64,000 bases of DNA. Source: Hoylesella nanceiensis DSM 19126 = JCM 15639 (lineage in GTDB: Bacteria; Bacteroidota; Bacteroidia; Bacteroidales; Bacteroidaceae). The position numbers and the translations under genes were made by a program. The notes below the pieces were generated by a model. It saw only the letters and a list, made by a program, of their open reading frames with translations, was not told the origin of the DNA and did no database searches. Location: NCBI RefSeq assembly GCF_000379965.1, contig NZ_KB904334.1:25146-89145 (forward strand), in the 5' to 3' direction. How positions within the stretch are numbered: the stretch's first letter is position 1; every line of letters starts with the position of its first letter. Of the stretch, positions 10,360 to 18,564 are shown piece by piece.

Positions 10360-11316
10360 CTATTTGATATATACTTGTTTTTCTTTGATTGAATAATTAA
10401 AGTTATATAATCGGCTCAAAGCATCTAACATTTCAGTGATGCCAGTCTGCTTAAATGTTCCTGTAATTTTATCGTTCATTGGTATATTTCGTTGGAAGTG
10501 GAACTCTACTCCATAAGCATTCGAAACATCTTCGAACACCTCTTTAAGTGGAGTGTCTTTGAAAACGAGGGTTCCATTGCGCCAACCTGCATCGCAAAGT
10601 AGGTCTGCCTCTTGCCAACTCAATTTGCTTTCCACCTTATTATATATAGTCTTCTGACCTGGAACTAAATGACATTCGTTCTTTAAGTGAGGCGAAGTGA
10701 GTTTTACGCTGCCACTGAAAAGTGCTGTTTCGATGGCTTTTTCAGACACTTTAAGGTTGAATTGTGTTCCTAATACCTCTACATCCATATCTTTCATCGA
10801 TACAACAAAGGGACAAAGAGGATTTTTGGCTACATTGAAATACACCTCACCTGAATCGAGTTTGATGTGGCGTTCTACACCAGGAATAATCGAATAGCGA
10901 AACGCTGTACCACCATTGACTTCCAAGTGAGTACCATCTGGCAAAGTAAAAGCAGCCTTATTACCCTTCAATATGCGTACACTTGTGTAGTAATTGCTAT
11001 GCTTTTGCAATCTATTTTCATAGCTTTTAAAAAGCGAAGCCAATCCAACAAAAAGACAAAGGAAACAAGCTGCAGACAAAATCCATGTTCTGCGCTTTCT
11101 CATTCTGATGGTTCTTTCAATCTGTTGATACAACAATTCACGCTCTTCGGCTGTCATCTTCTCAACAGAATGGGTGCTTTCGTTCTCTTCTAACACTTCC
11201 CATAGAACTTCGTCCGAGATGTTTTGCATCTCGTTTTTCAATCTCTTCAATTCCGAAGTGCTTAGTTTTCCTGCAAAATAGTTGCTAAATAGTTGTTTTA
11301 ACTCTTCGTTTGTCAT
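10360..11316 (-). CDS. FecR-family anti-sigma factor
   Basis: The 318-residue product has a cytoplasmic N-terminal segment (1-76, sigma-binding in this family), one membrane helix (about 77-96), a periplasmic FecR domain (LKGNKAAFTLPDGTHLEVNGGTAF onwards through VEVLGTQFNLK) and a C-terminal DUF4974-like domain (GTLVFKDTPLKEVFEDVSNAYGVEF). It begins 23 nt after the sigma gene and precedes the STN-type SusC, the standard order of a trans-envelope sigma/anti-sigma/transducer relay. It should hold the sigma factor until the STN domain of the downstream receptor reports substrate. Confidence 0.94.
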   Translation of the reverse strand: MTNEELKQLFSNYFAGKLSTSELKRLKNEMQNISDEVLWEVLEENESTHSVEKMTAEERELLYQQIERTIRMRKRRTWILSAACFLCLFVGLASLFKSYENRLQKHSNYYTSVRILKGNKAAFTLPDGTHLEVNGGTAFRYSIIPGVERHIKLDSGEVYFNVAKNPLCPFVVSMKDMDVEVLGTQFNLKVSEKAIETALFSGSVKLTSPHLKNECHLVPGQKTIYNKVESKLSWQEADLLCDAGWRNGTLVFKDTPLKEVFEDVSNAYGVEFHFQRNIPMNDKITGTFKQTGITEMLDALSRLYNFNYSIKEKQVYIK

Positions 11317-11339
11317 TGATATATGGCACCTTAAAGGGT

Positions 11340-11921
11340 TTAAAATTCATATAAGAAAGAAAGTAACCAGCAAATAAAACCACCTTTGGTGAGTTCTTTT
11401 CTCAACACTTTCAATACTGTTGTAAGATAGTTTTTCACTGTTTGTGGAGACAAACTGAGGTTTTGTGATATTTCTTTTATCGTCATTCCCTTGTCTCTAC
11501 TCATTTTATATATCTCGCAAGCACGTGATGGTAGTTTGGTTTTACTGCTCTCTACATACTGCAATACATCTTTATATAGAATGTCGCTGTCGGCTGTTTT
11601 ATTCTCGTTTATTGCTCCATAAAGAGAAACATATTGATCGATTGTGATTTCTTTGACCTCTTTTCTGAACATATCTATAATGAGATGATGGGCAATAGTG
11701 AAGAGATATGCCTGCAAATTAGCTTCTGGATTTAAGGCGTTTCGGTTATCCCAAAACTTCAAAAATGTGTCTTGTACAATGTCTTGAGCCAGCTCTGGGT
11801 TCTTAACTTTTTTCAAAACAAAGGCATATAACGAGTCAACTTGCTCGTTATACACCTCTTTAAACAAATCATACGAATTATTAAAAGGAACTACATTATT
11901 GTCTTGTTTTGCACGAAACAT
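11340..11921 (-). CDS. ECF-type RNA polymerase sigma-70 factor
   Basis: About 193 residues with sigma region 2 (EQVDSLYAFVLKKV then LAQDIVQDTFLKFW) and region 4 helix-turn-helix (GMTIKEISQNLSLSPQTVKN). I chose the start at 11921 (MFRAKQDNN) over an in-frame ATG at 11966, because a consensus -7 element (TATGTTTG on the minus strand, 11952-11959) lies between them, and the leader encoded by the longer form (LCLCGVLIGLNN) does not look like a sigma N-terminus. It heads the sigma, fecR, susC, susD, susC, susD-GH16 set and is the probable activator of the receptor operon. Confidence 0.93.
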   Translation of the reverse strand: MFRAKQDNNVVPFNNSYDLFKEVYNEQVDSLYAFVLKKVKNPELAQDIVQDTFLKFWDNRNALNPEANLQAYLFTIAHHLIIDMFRKEVKEITIDQYVSLYGAINENKTADSDILYKDVLQYVESSKTKLPSRACEIYKMSRDKGMTIKEISQNLSLSPQTVKNYLTTVLKVLRKELTKGGFICWLLSFLYEF

Positions 11922-11951
11922 GGTATTATTTAAACCAATTAAAACTCCGCA

Positions 11952-11959
11952 CAAACATA
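11952..11959 (-). promoter_or_regulatory. -7 promoter element for the sigma/fecR genes
   Basis: On the minus strand this reads TATGTTTG, a perfect TAnnTTTG match, 30 nt upstream of the chosen sigma start. No -33 TTG stands at the usual 19-20 nt spacing; the nearest is further off at about 25 nt. Confidence 0.45.
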
Positions 11960-11978
11960 AGTTCAATGCCCATTATTT

Positions 11979-13136
11979 CTATTTCAACTTAAAGCTAAAA
12001 TGTTTTATATTCTTTTTGTTGAGTTCTGAATACTCCACTTCCATTCTATCTTTCTTCACTTCGCATAACAAATAGCTCATATTGCTATTCACTAACACTG
12101 GGAAGTGAATGTCGTTGGTTGCTTCTTGGAACTCATATCGGTGTAAGTGACCCGACAACATCACCGAAGCTTGCATATTGTTAAGCGTTGGAACCATTGT
12201 TTCTTTAAGATGATAGTATCCATGCCAAGAGCCAAATGCTGGTGGGATGTGTGAGAACACGATCAAAGGATATTTCTTATGGCGTTCTTCTTTAGCCAAG
12301 TTCTTTAGCCAAAGAGCTTCTCTTTCTCTATATTCGTCGAATGCTGCGATGTCACTATACTCCATATCGGTGTCGGGTTTGTCTTCTCCTGAATCTAAAA
12401 ACAAGAAGTCTATGCCCGCAATATGTTGCAAACGATAATATTCATTGGTCTTTGTTGGGAAGTAATCTATCACATGATCGGCAAAAGATCCACGTGTTTC
12501 GTGGTTTCCACGATTAAATAATATGGGGATTTTTGTAGCGAACATAGAAACACAAGTATCGATATAAGCTCGCAAAACATTGTTAGGATCGCCCACCATG
12601 TTCGACATATCGCCATTTAAAAGCACAAAGTCTAACTTCGAAAAGTCTACATCTTTGCACAAATCTTTCATAAAAGCAGCTCGCTCATGAATATCATTTA
12701 AAACCAAGAAGCGCACGTCTCTGCGTTCAACAGGATAGGTTTTAAACTTATAAGGCTCTTTTTTATACACGATAGAAGCAGCAGTTTCGCCGTATGTAAC
12801 CCAGTCACTCCAAGTCCAAGTGCGCATCTCTTTTGTGAAGATACGATAGCGATAAGGAGTATTTGGACGAAGATTCATCACCTTAACGCAATGTAATGTG
12901 TCGCTAACATTCTTCCTTCCACGAACGGTATCGAATACTTTTCGACGTTCTTTTCCATAAAAATGCATGCCATCTTCTTCTGCAATTTCCACCCAAGACA
13001 TACCTGGTTTATCTGTAACCCACATAATTGTGACTGAAACTGAGTCCATATCGCAAATGTATGGGCCATGAGTTATCTTTATTGCAAAAGCATTCTGCAT
13101 GCAAAAAAGCATGAAAAGGAATAGTATTTTTCTCAT
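11979..13136 (-). CDS. Secreted metallophosphoesterase with N-terminal purple-acid-phosphatase-like fibronectin domain
   Basis: From the start chosen at 13136 (MRKILFLFMLFCMQNAFA, a clean signal peptide; an ATG at 13169 only adds a hydrophilic leader) the protein has about 385 residues. An N-terminal Ig/fibronectin-like domain (ITHGPYICDMDSVSVTIMWVT) precedes a calcineurin-like phosphoesterase domain carrying all metal-binding motifs: LNDIHE, LNGDMS, NRGNHETRG, FSHIPP and SGHLHRYEF. It is periplasmic or exported and should cleave phosphomonoesters or diesters; the substrate is unknown. It ends 57 nt before the sigma gene and may be partly co-transcribed with it. Confidence 0.9.
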   Translation of the reverse strand: MRKILFLFMLFCMQNAFAIKITHGPYICDMDSVSVTIMWVTDKPGMSWVEIAEEDGMHFYGKERRKVFDTVRGRKNVSDTLHCVKVMNLRPNTPYRYRIFTKEMRTWTWSDWVTYGETAASIVYKKEPYKFKTYPVERRDVRFLVLNDIHERAAFMKDLCKDVDFSKLDFVLLNGDMSNMVGDPNNVLRAYIDTCVSMFATKIPILFNRGNHETRGSFADHVIDYFPTKTNEYYRLQHIAGIDFLFLDSGEDKPDTDMEYSDIAAFDEYREREALWLKNLAKEERHKKYPLIVFSHIPPAFGSWHGYYHLKETMVPTLNNMQASVMLSGHLHRYEFQEATNDIHFPVLVNSNMSYLLCEVKKDRMEVEYSELNKKNIKHFSFKLK

Positions 13137-13236
13137 TGGTATAATGTATTGTTTAGTTTGTTGATTCATAATCGTTTATTGCACAGAAGACAATAGGACA
13201 CAAAGCCCGTTTTAATCTCCGTTTATAAATAATACG

Positions 13237-13257
13237 CAAAAGTACTAAATTAGTACT
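13237..13257 (-). promoter_or_regulatory. Promoter -7 element with overlapping perfect palindrome (phosphoesterase gene)
   Basis: On the minus strand 13244-13237 reads TACTTTTG, a TAnnTTTG match about 100 nt before the phosphoesterase start. Overlapping it on the upstream side, 13241-13257 is AGTACTAAATTAGTACT, a perfect inverted repeat with 8-bp arms and a single central base. The position between -7 and -33 is typical of a repressor operator. Confidence 0.5.
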
Positions 13258-13332
13258 ATAAAAAAGTTATTTTTTATGTTAATATCCCACTTTCCCCTCT
13301 AACACCCCCTCAAACGCTATCAACTTTTTTAG

Positions 13333-13395
13333 GGATTTCCCTATATTATTTAAGGATTTCCCACCTAACTTTTTACTTTTTATTGTATAACTTTG
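13333..13395 (+). promoter_or_regulatory. Promoter with two upstream GGATTTCCC direct repeats
   Basis: A perfect -7 match TAACTTTG lies at 13388-13395, 75 nt before the lipoprotein ATG. Upstream, GGATTTCCC occurs twice (13333-13341 and 13354-13362) exactly 21 bp apart, two helical turns, so both copies face the same side of the DNA. This looks like a binding site for a dimeric regulator. Confidence 0.45.
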
Positions 13396-13469
13396 CGGCA
13401 TTAAATCATTAAAACGATAGGAATAACAGCCCCTAAGGTTGTTTCTTAATATAGAAAGGAACAAGAATT

Positions 13470-14300
13470 ATGAAAAGATTAGTTATGAGTGTTGCAACTG
13501 CAGCATTACTTTTAAGTAGTTGTGGCGGTGCTCAAGGCACAGGAATGTATATTGGTGCTAACATGGGAGGAATGTTAGGAAGTGCTGTTGGCGGACTATT
13601 TGGCGGCATGAATGGTAGCAACATCGGTACAATTATAGGCGTTGCAGGTGGCGCAGCCGCTGGAGGTGCAATCGCAAAGAATAAAGCTGATCGTGCACAA
13701 CAACGTCCATTCGATTCTTCTTACGAAGGAGTTGATGGCCTATACTCTAACTTCAATGGTTCAGATGTAGCCCTTTCATCAGACAACTCACTATCTTCTA
13801 ATCTTGTAAATGCTTCATATAGCAACAATGATGATAGAATATATCCATTCGGAAGCACACAAGTTGCACAACCACAAGATTACAATACCACTCAAACTGT
13901 AACTGTTGGACAACTCGAAAGAAAAGCTCAACCACAGAATGAGCGTACAAGAGACATCGTAGAATTGCGCAATCCTCGTTTCCAAGACGATAATAATGAT
14001 AATATATTGGTGAGAAATGAGATGGCAAAAGTTACATTTGAGATATTCAATAACGGTACAGAACCTTTATATAATGTAGACCCAATTGTTGAAGAAACAA
14101 CAGGAAACAAGCACGTTTACATTTCTCCTACTTTGTCGGTACAACGCATCGACCCAGGAAAAGGTATCCGTTACACAGCTCTTGTCACAACAGACAAGTG
14201 GTTAAAGAATGGCAACATCACTCTAAAAGTATATGCACGACAAGGCGCACGCACTATCACTGCAATACAAGAGTTCAACATTCCTACTCGAAAGAAATAA
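13470..14300 (+). CDS. Glycine-zipper lipoprotein of unknown function
   Basis: This 276-residue protein starts with a lipoprotein signal (lipobox LLSSC, Cys18). Residues 19-70 are Gly/Ala-rich with repeated GxxxG spacing (GANMGGMLGSAVGGLFGGMNG, IGVAGGAAAGGAIA), typical of membrane-inserting glycine-zipper domains. A low-complexity Asn/Ser/Gln middle leads to a C-terminal Ig-like domain (VELRNPRFQDDN, MAKVTFEIFNNGTEPLYNV, GKGIRYTALVTTD). It probably associates with the outer membrane; function not recognised. It is a single-gene unit bounded by its own promoter and by a strong terminator. Confidence 0.8.
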   Translation: MKRLVMSVATAALLLSSCGGAQGTGMYIGANMGGMLGSAVGGLFGGMNGSNIGTIIGVAGGAAAGGAIAKNKADRAQQRPFDSSYEGVDGLYSNFNGSDVALSSDNSLSSNLVNASYSNNDDRIYPFGSTQVAQPQDYNTTQTVTVGQLERKAQPQNERTRDIVELRNPRFQDDNNDNILVRNEMAKVTFEIFNNGTEPLYNVDPIVEETTGNKHVYISPTLSVQRIDPGKGIRYTALVTTDKWLKNGNITLKVYARQGARTITAIQEFNIPTRKK

Positions 14301-14359
14301 GGAATAATAGCATAGCAGGTTGTTTTTGAAATGTTATAACAGAATACTTTGTATTCAAT

Positions 14360-14400
14360 AAGGAGTTGAGAGTAATCTATTCTCAACTCCTTTCTTTTTT
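14360..14400 (+). terminator. Intrinsic terminator
   Basis: A perfect 12-bp stem (AAGGAGTTGAGA 14360-14371, TCTCAACTCCTT 14381-14392), 9-nt loop, then a run of T. It ends the glycine-zipper lipoprotein transcript. Confidence 0.88.
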
Positions 14401-14439
14401 AATAATAAGTTATAAATAGCATGCTTTCTATTTTTTTTG

Positions 14440-14447
14440 TAACTTTG
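14440..14447 (+). promoter_or_regulatory. -7 promoter element for the PH-domain/dacB pair
   Basis: TAACTTTG matches TAnnTTTG, 58 nt before the PH-domain ATG. No convincing -33 TTG is visible. Confidence 0.4.
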
Positions 14448-14505
14448 CACCCATTGTTTTGTAGCTAATAACTATTTGTTGGCGACACAATAAAATAAAT
14501 ATCTC

Positions 14506-14919
14506 ATGAACAGAACATTTCAACAACAATTTAATTGGCAAGCCAAAATAGCCATTTTTCTAACAAGTGGATTCGCTTTTTATATGTTTTGGCAACAGAA
14601 AGCCCTTGTAGGAACGTTGTTTGCACTATTCACTCTCTTTATAATAAACTACATTATCAATAGCAGTTATACATTTAAAGCAATTGATAATCAACAGTTC
14701 TTAGAGATCAACCACGGACGTTTCTATCGCAAGAAAACTGTTTCTCTTGCACAAATCAACAACATATCGACCCATAAGATATGCTTTGGGCTCATCACTT
14801 CGCTCATTATTGAAACAGAAAACAAACAATATATTGGAATACAACCACAACAACCAGAATTATTTATCAATGAGTTTTATAAACGAAAGAATGCAAACAA
14901 TAAAAATGATGACGAATAA
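14506..14919 (+). CDS. PH-domain (bPH-like) small membrane protein
   Basis: A 137-residue protein with two membrane helices close together (about 16-33 and 35-52, AIFLTSGFAFYMFW and GTLFALFTLFIINYII), followed by a bacterial PH-like domain (SYTFKAIDNQQFLEINHGRFYRKK, then KQYIGIQPQQPELFINEF). Similar short PH proteins occur widely in Bacteroidetes without a defined role. Its 3' end overlaps the start of the PBP4 gene, so the two are translationally coupled. Function is unassigned. Confidence 0.72.
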   Translation: MNRTFQQQFNWQAKIAIFLTSGFAFYMFWQQKALVGTLFALFTLFIINYIINSSYTFKAIDNQQFLEINHGRFYRKKTVSLAQINNISTHKICFGLITSLIIETENKQYIGIQPQQPELFINEFYKRKNANNKNDDE

Positions 14920-16177
14920 TAGTCGCCTCTACTCTGTCATTTTTATTTTATTCTTACTACCTCTTCATATCTTTGCCCAGATTGATAACGAGGTAAAAGA
15001 CCAAAATGTAGAGACTTCGGAGCTTGATTCTGTATCGGCATCTACCATCTTTGAGGATAGCACGGCATTGCCTTGGCCACTCAATAAGCAAGAACAATTG
15101 CAGACACTACTTAACAACAAGATGTTTAAAACATCGCAAGTGGGATTGATGGTATATGATATTACAGCCGACTCAACAATCTTTCAATTCAATGAAAAGC
15201 AACTTTTGCGTCCAGCTTCAACCATGAAGCTCATCACTGCCATTGCTGCTTTAGACAAACTTGGCGGTGGTCATCAGTTTAAAACTTCGTTATGGAAAAC
15301 GGGAAACATCGAAGACAGGGTGCTAAAAGGCAATGTTTATTGTGTAGGAGGATTCGATCCGATGTTTAACAACGATGATATGCACGCCTTTGTCAATGGT
15401 CTTAAAGAGTTAGAAATTGACACTATTGCGGGCTATATCTTTACAGACACATCGATGAAAGATGGAGATAAATGGGGAGAAGGCTGGTGTTGGGACGATG
15501 ATAATCCCACGCTTACACCTTTATTGATAAGTGGTAAAGACCGATTTATGGAGCGTTTGATGCACCTTTTGCAAGAAGCTGGCATCACAGTAACGATGGG
15601 TTGGACCTCAGGCACAAAGCCTTACGAAGCCGTTCAGATTGAAAGTAGATTCCACACCATCGACCAAGTACTCATGAAGATGATGAAAGATAGTAACAAT
15701 CTCTATGCCGAAGCTATGTTTTATCAATTGGCAAGCAGTGCAGGAAGGCGTCCTTCGTCGGCAAAAGATGCACGAACAGTGATTAAACAGCTAATCACTA
15801 AGTTGCAAAAAGACCCCAATAAATACAAAATTGCCGATGGTTCAGGACTATCTTTATATAATTATGTAAGTGCTGAACTTGAGGTTGAGTTCTTAAAGTA
15901 TGCTTATAACAACAAAAACATATTCAGACATCTCGACCCTTCGCTTCCTTCTGCTGGCGTAGATGGCACTTTAAAGAAGAGAATGCAAGGCCAATACACT
16001 CGAAGTAACGTGCATGCTAAAACAGGAACACTCACTGGAATTAGTTCACTTGCTGGCTATTGCACTGCCTCAAACGGCCATTTCTTGTGCTTTGCCATCA
16101 TCAATCAGGGATTAATTCACAACTCAAATGGACGTGCTTTTCAAAATAAAGTGTGCGAAATTCTATGCGCTCCGTAA
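14906..16177 (+). CDS. dacB: D-alanyl-D-alanine carboxypeptidase/endopeptidase, PBP4 type (peptidase S13)
   Basis: About 423 residues from the start chosen at 14906 (signal peptide SVIFILFLLPLHIFA); ATGs at 14891 and 14909 are alternatives. All three penicillin-binding motifs are present: SxxK in RPASTMKLITAI (Ser near 105), SxN in KDSNNLYAEAMF, and KTG in HAKTGTLTG, matching the S13 family, which trims pentapeptides and cuts cross-links in periplasmic peptidoglycan. An acidic low-complexity stretch follows the signal peptide. It overlaps the PH-domain gene by 14 nt. Confidence 0.93.
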   Translation: MMTNNSRLYSVIFILFLLPLHIFAQIDNEVKDQNVETSELDSVSASTIFEDSTALPWPLNKQEQLQTLLNNKMFKTSQVGLMVYDITADSTIFQFNEKQLLRPASTMKLITAIAALDKLGGGHQFKTSLWKTGNIEDRVLKGNVYCVGGFDPMFNNDDMHAFVNGLKELEIDTIAGYIFTDTSMKDGDKWGEGWCWDDDNPTLTPLLISGKDRFMERLMHLLQEAGITVTMGWTSGTKPYEAVQIESRFHTIDQVLMKMMKDSNNLYAEAMFYQLASSAGRRPSSAKDARTVIKQLITKLQKDPNKYKIADGSGLSLYNYVSAELEVEFLKYAYNNKNIFRHLDPSLPSAGVDGTLKKRMQGQYTRSNVHAKTGTLTGISSLAGYCTASNGHFLCFAIINQGLIHNSNGRAFQNKVCEILCAP

Positions 16178-16225
16178 ATAAATATATAGTAATTATTTTT
16201 TCAACTCAATAAAAACCAAAGCAAT

Positions 16226-17398
16226 ATGAACGAAATTAAAAACTTAGTAGAACAGCTCATTGAGCTAACAGGCATTCATGGTGCAAGTGTTGTACCCATT
16301 CGTTATGCCCTATTCTTTATCATTGCGATATTCTTATCGTGGTTTTCTGGCTGGGCAGGATGGTACATTATTCGCCCTATTATACAAAAGATAAGTTCTA
16401 AAACGCCTACAGAATGGGACACTCTATTATTTAATGACACTGTTCTTCGCACGTTTTGCAAGCTCATTCCTGCTGTTGTTATCTGGAAATTGTTGCCTTT
16501 GGTGGTATTTCAACACGCCACTTTAAAAGACATAGTGGCTCGACTAACAGCTGTATATATATGTGTAATGGTGGTAAAATTATTGCTTGCCATCATCAAA
16601 TCGGTTGAAACAAAGAAGACAAAGAAAGGCTCTAAAATGCAACTTTATGCCAAATCGTTCTTGGGAGTCGTTCGTATTGTCATATTCTTCTTGGCTGGAA
16701 TTGTTATCATTGCTACCTTATTTAATAAGAACCCCTTAACGCTTCTTGCAGGATTGGGTGCTACTTCTGCCGTATTGATGTTGGTATTTCAAGACACCAT
16801 ACAAGGTCTTGTGGCTGGAATTCGCCTCAACAGCAACGAAATGGTACGCATTGGCGATTGGATTACCGTTCCTGGTACACCCGCAGATGGTATTGTTGAG
16901 GACGTAACTTTAACCACAGTAAAGGTTAGAAACTTTGATAATACAACCGCAACTGTCACTCCTATGGCTTTAGTTAACGGCTCTTTCCAAAACTGGAGAA
17001 GTATGGCTGCAGGCTCAGGACGCCGTGTTACACGACAAGTTTATTTCGATTTTAAAAGCATTGGCTTTGTTTCTGACGAGCAAAAGCAAGCTCTTATCTC
17101 GAAAGAACTATTCACTGAAGACGAACTAAAAGGCAATCACATCAACATTGCACTCTATCGTCAATACATCGAACGTTATCTTTCAAGCAGAAAGGACATT
17201 ATTCCTGAAATGGGTTTATTGGTAAGAGAAGTAGAAGCCACACAATCTGGTTTGCCTTTGTGCTTCGTTTTCTTCATAAAGAACGATCCTGCAGTGCACT
17301 ACGAGCACACTTTGGCAGAGATAGTGGAATGGTGTTATGCTATGGCTAACGAGTTTAAGTTAACCATTTATCAACAATTCCCCAACCAAAACGCATAA
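16226..17398 (+). CDS. MscS-family mechanosensitive channel (YbdG-like)
   Basis: A 390-residue inner-membrane protein with about five hydrophobic segments, the last being the pore helix (GLGATSAVLMLVFQDTIQGLVAGIRL region), followed by the cytoplasmic beta domain (MVRIGDWITVP, GIVEDVTLTTVKVRNFDNTTATVTP, VNGSFQNW) and an alpha/beta C-terminus. Size and layout resemble the E. coli YbdG branch rather than minimal MscS. It should vent solutes under hypo-osmotic stress. It lies 48 nt after dacB and ahead of a terminator. Confidence 0.9.
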   Translation: MNEIKNLVEQLIELTGIHGASVVPIRYALFFIIAIFLSWFSGWAGWYIIRPIIQKISSKTPTEWDTLLFNDTVLRTFCKLIPAVVIWKLLPLVVFQHATLKDIVARLTAVYICVMVVKLLLAIIKSVETKKTKKGSKMQLYAKSFLGVVRIVIFFLAGIVIIATLFNKNPLTLLAGLGATSAVLMLVFQDTIQGLVAGIRLNSNEMVRIGDWITVPGTPADGIVEDVTLTTVKVRNFDNTTATVTPMALVNGSFQNWRSMAAGSGRRVTRQVYFDFKSIGFVSDEQKQALISKELFTEDELKGNHINIALYRQYIERYLSSRKDIIPEMGLLVREVEATQSGLPLCFVFFIKNDPAVHYEHTLAEIVEWCYAMANEFKLTIYQQFPNQNA

Positions 17399-17420
17399 AG
17401 GTTCAACCCCTCTATAACTT

Positions 17421-17460
17421 AATAAAGACGCAGGTTCAACGAGCTTGCGTCTTTATTTTT
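17421..17460 (+). terminator. Intrinsic terminator behind the MscS gene
   Basis: A 12-bp stem, AATAAAGACGCA (17421-17432) with TGCGTCTTTATT (17446-17457), followed by TTTATC. A 22-bp repeat array begins right after it. Confidence 0.82.
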
Positions 17461-17475
17461 ATCTCACCTCTTTAT

Positions 17476-17585
17476 AATAGCTATGCTTTTACACTGCAAT
17501 AGCAATGCTTTTAGAGTGCAAACTCAATGCTTTTACATGCCGAAAGCTATCAAATTGTTTTGCAAGAAATAGCTCAACGCACAAC
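17476..17585. repeat. 22-bp tandem repeat array A (intergenic)
   Basis: Five consecutive 22-bp units (starts 17476, 17498, 17520, 17542, 17564); the first three are well preserved, the last two decayed. Each good unit is an AA(T/A)AGCAATGCTTTT near-palindrome plus a spacer ending TGC. With the terminator before and a promoter after, this accounts for the 323-nt gap between the MscS gene and exbB. Confidence 0.8.
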
Positions 17586-17604
17586 GAAAGAATTTTTCTT
17601 ATAT

Positions 17605-17635
17605 TTTGATGTTTGAAATAAAAACTCTAATTTTG
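17605..17635 (+). promoter_or_regulatory. Promoter of the exbB-exbD operon
   Basis: TTTG (17605-17608), 19 nt, TAATTTTG (17628-17635): both Bacteroidetes promoter elements at standard spacing, 90 nt before exbB. Confidence 0.65.
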
Positions 17636-17724
17636 CGTTTAATATTTGCATTGAAGTATAACATTTAAGTAAAAAGAAGCACCCGTCCTACATACAAGGG
17701 CAGTTGCTTTTTTACATAAGTAAG

Positions 17725-18564
17725 ATGAAGAAATATTTATTACAACTATTGATGATGATGCAATTGCTGGTGATGTGCTCACTAAATGCAATGGCACAAA
17801 AAGGCGATTCGGCAGTCAACACCCCCCAACAACCTGCCCCAACAGCACAAGTGGTAGACACTACGTTGGTGAAAGGACTCGAATCGATGGAAGACGACGA
17901 CGCTATCAGTCAACCACAAACAGGTTTTCACAACGCACTTAAAACAAAGTTCATTGAGGGAAACGCTGGGTTTATGTCGTTGGTGGCATTGGCTTTGGTC
18001 TTAGGACTTGCCTTTTGCATTGAAAGAATCATTTTCCTCACTTTGTCAGAAATCAATGCAAAGAAGTTTATGGAAGAGCTTTCGGAAAACATTAGCTCTA
18101 AAAATTTAGATAAAGCGTTGCAACAATGTGATGCAACAAGAGGTCCTGTGGCTGCTATTTGCAAGGAAGGCGTTATGCGAATAGATCAACCTATCGAAGA
18201 AATAGAACGTTCTATCGTTTCGTATGGATCCGTGCAAACGGCCTATTTTGAGCGTGGTTGCTCGTGGATTCGCTTGTTTATTGCTATGGCTCCATCGTTA
18301 GGTTTCCTCGGAACTGTTATCGGAATGGTACTTGCTTTCGACCAAATACAAACCGCAGGCGATATAAGTCCAACCATTGTTGCATCTGGAATGAAGGTAG
18401 CTCTTATCACAACCATCTTCGGAATCATTGTAGCTTTGATCCTACAGTTATTCTATAACTACATCATCTCAAAGATAGACCACCTCACTTCGCAAATGGA
18501 AGAGTCGGTAATGACCCTTCTCGACGCTATAATGCAATATAAAACAAAGCATGAAAAAGAATAA
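17725..18564 (+). CDS. exbB: ExbB/TolQ/MotA-type proton channel subunit
   Basis: A 279-residue protein from the ATG at 17725; an upstream TTG only adds seven residues. The N-terminus looks like a signal sequence (KYLLQLLMMMQLLVMCSLNAMAQ), then a Gln/Thr-rich periplasmic stretch, then the three MotA/TolQ/ExbB helices (SLVALALVLGLAFCIERI; LFIAMAPSLGFLGTVIGMVLAF; VALITTIFGIIVALILQLF) with the GTVIGM proton-path motif. With ExbD it energises TonB-dependent receptors such as the SusC proteins here. Its end overlaps the next gene by 14 nt. Confidence 0.93.
   Translation: MKKYLLQLLMMMQLLVMCSLNAMAQKGDSAVNTPQQPAPTAQVVDTTLVKGLESMEDDDAISQPQTGFHNALKTKFIEGNAGFMSLVALALVLGLAFCIERIIFLTLSEINAKKFMEELSENISSKNLDKALQQCDATRGPVAAICKEGVMRIDQPIEEIERSIVSYGSVQTAYFERGCSWIRLFIAMAPSLGFLGTVIGMVLAFDQIQTAGDISPTIVASGMKVALITTIFGIIVALILQLFYNYIISKIDHLTSQMEESVMTLLDAIMQYKTKHEKE

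Noticed and set aside
13279-13464. 61-codon frame on the minus strand
   Set aside because: It spans the divergent promoter region, with the -7 element and GGATTTCCC repeats of the plus-strand gene, and shows no domain or coding bias.
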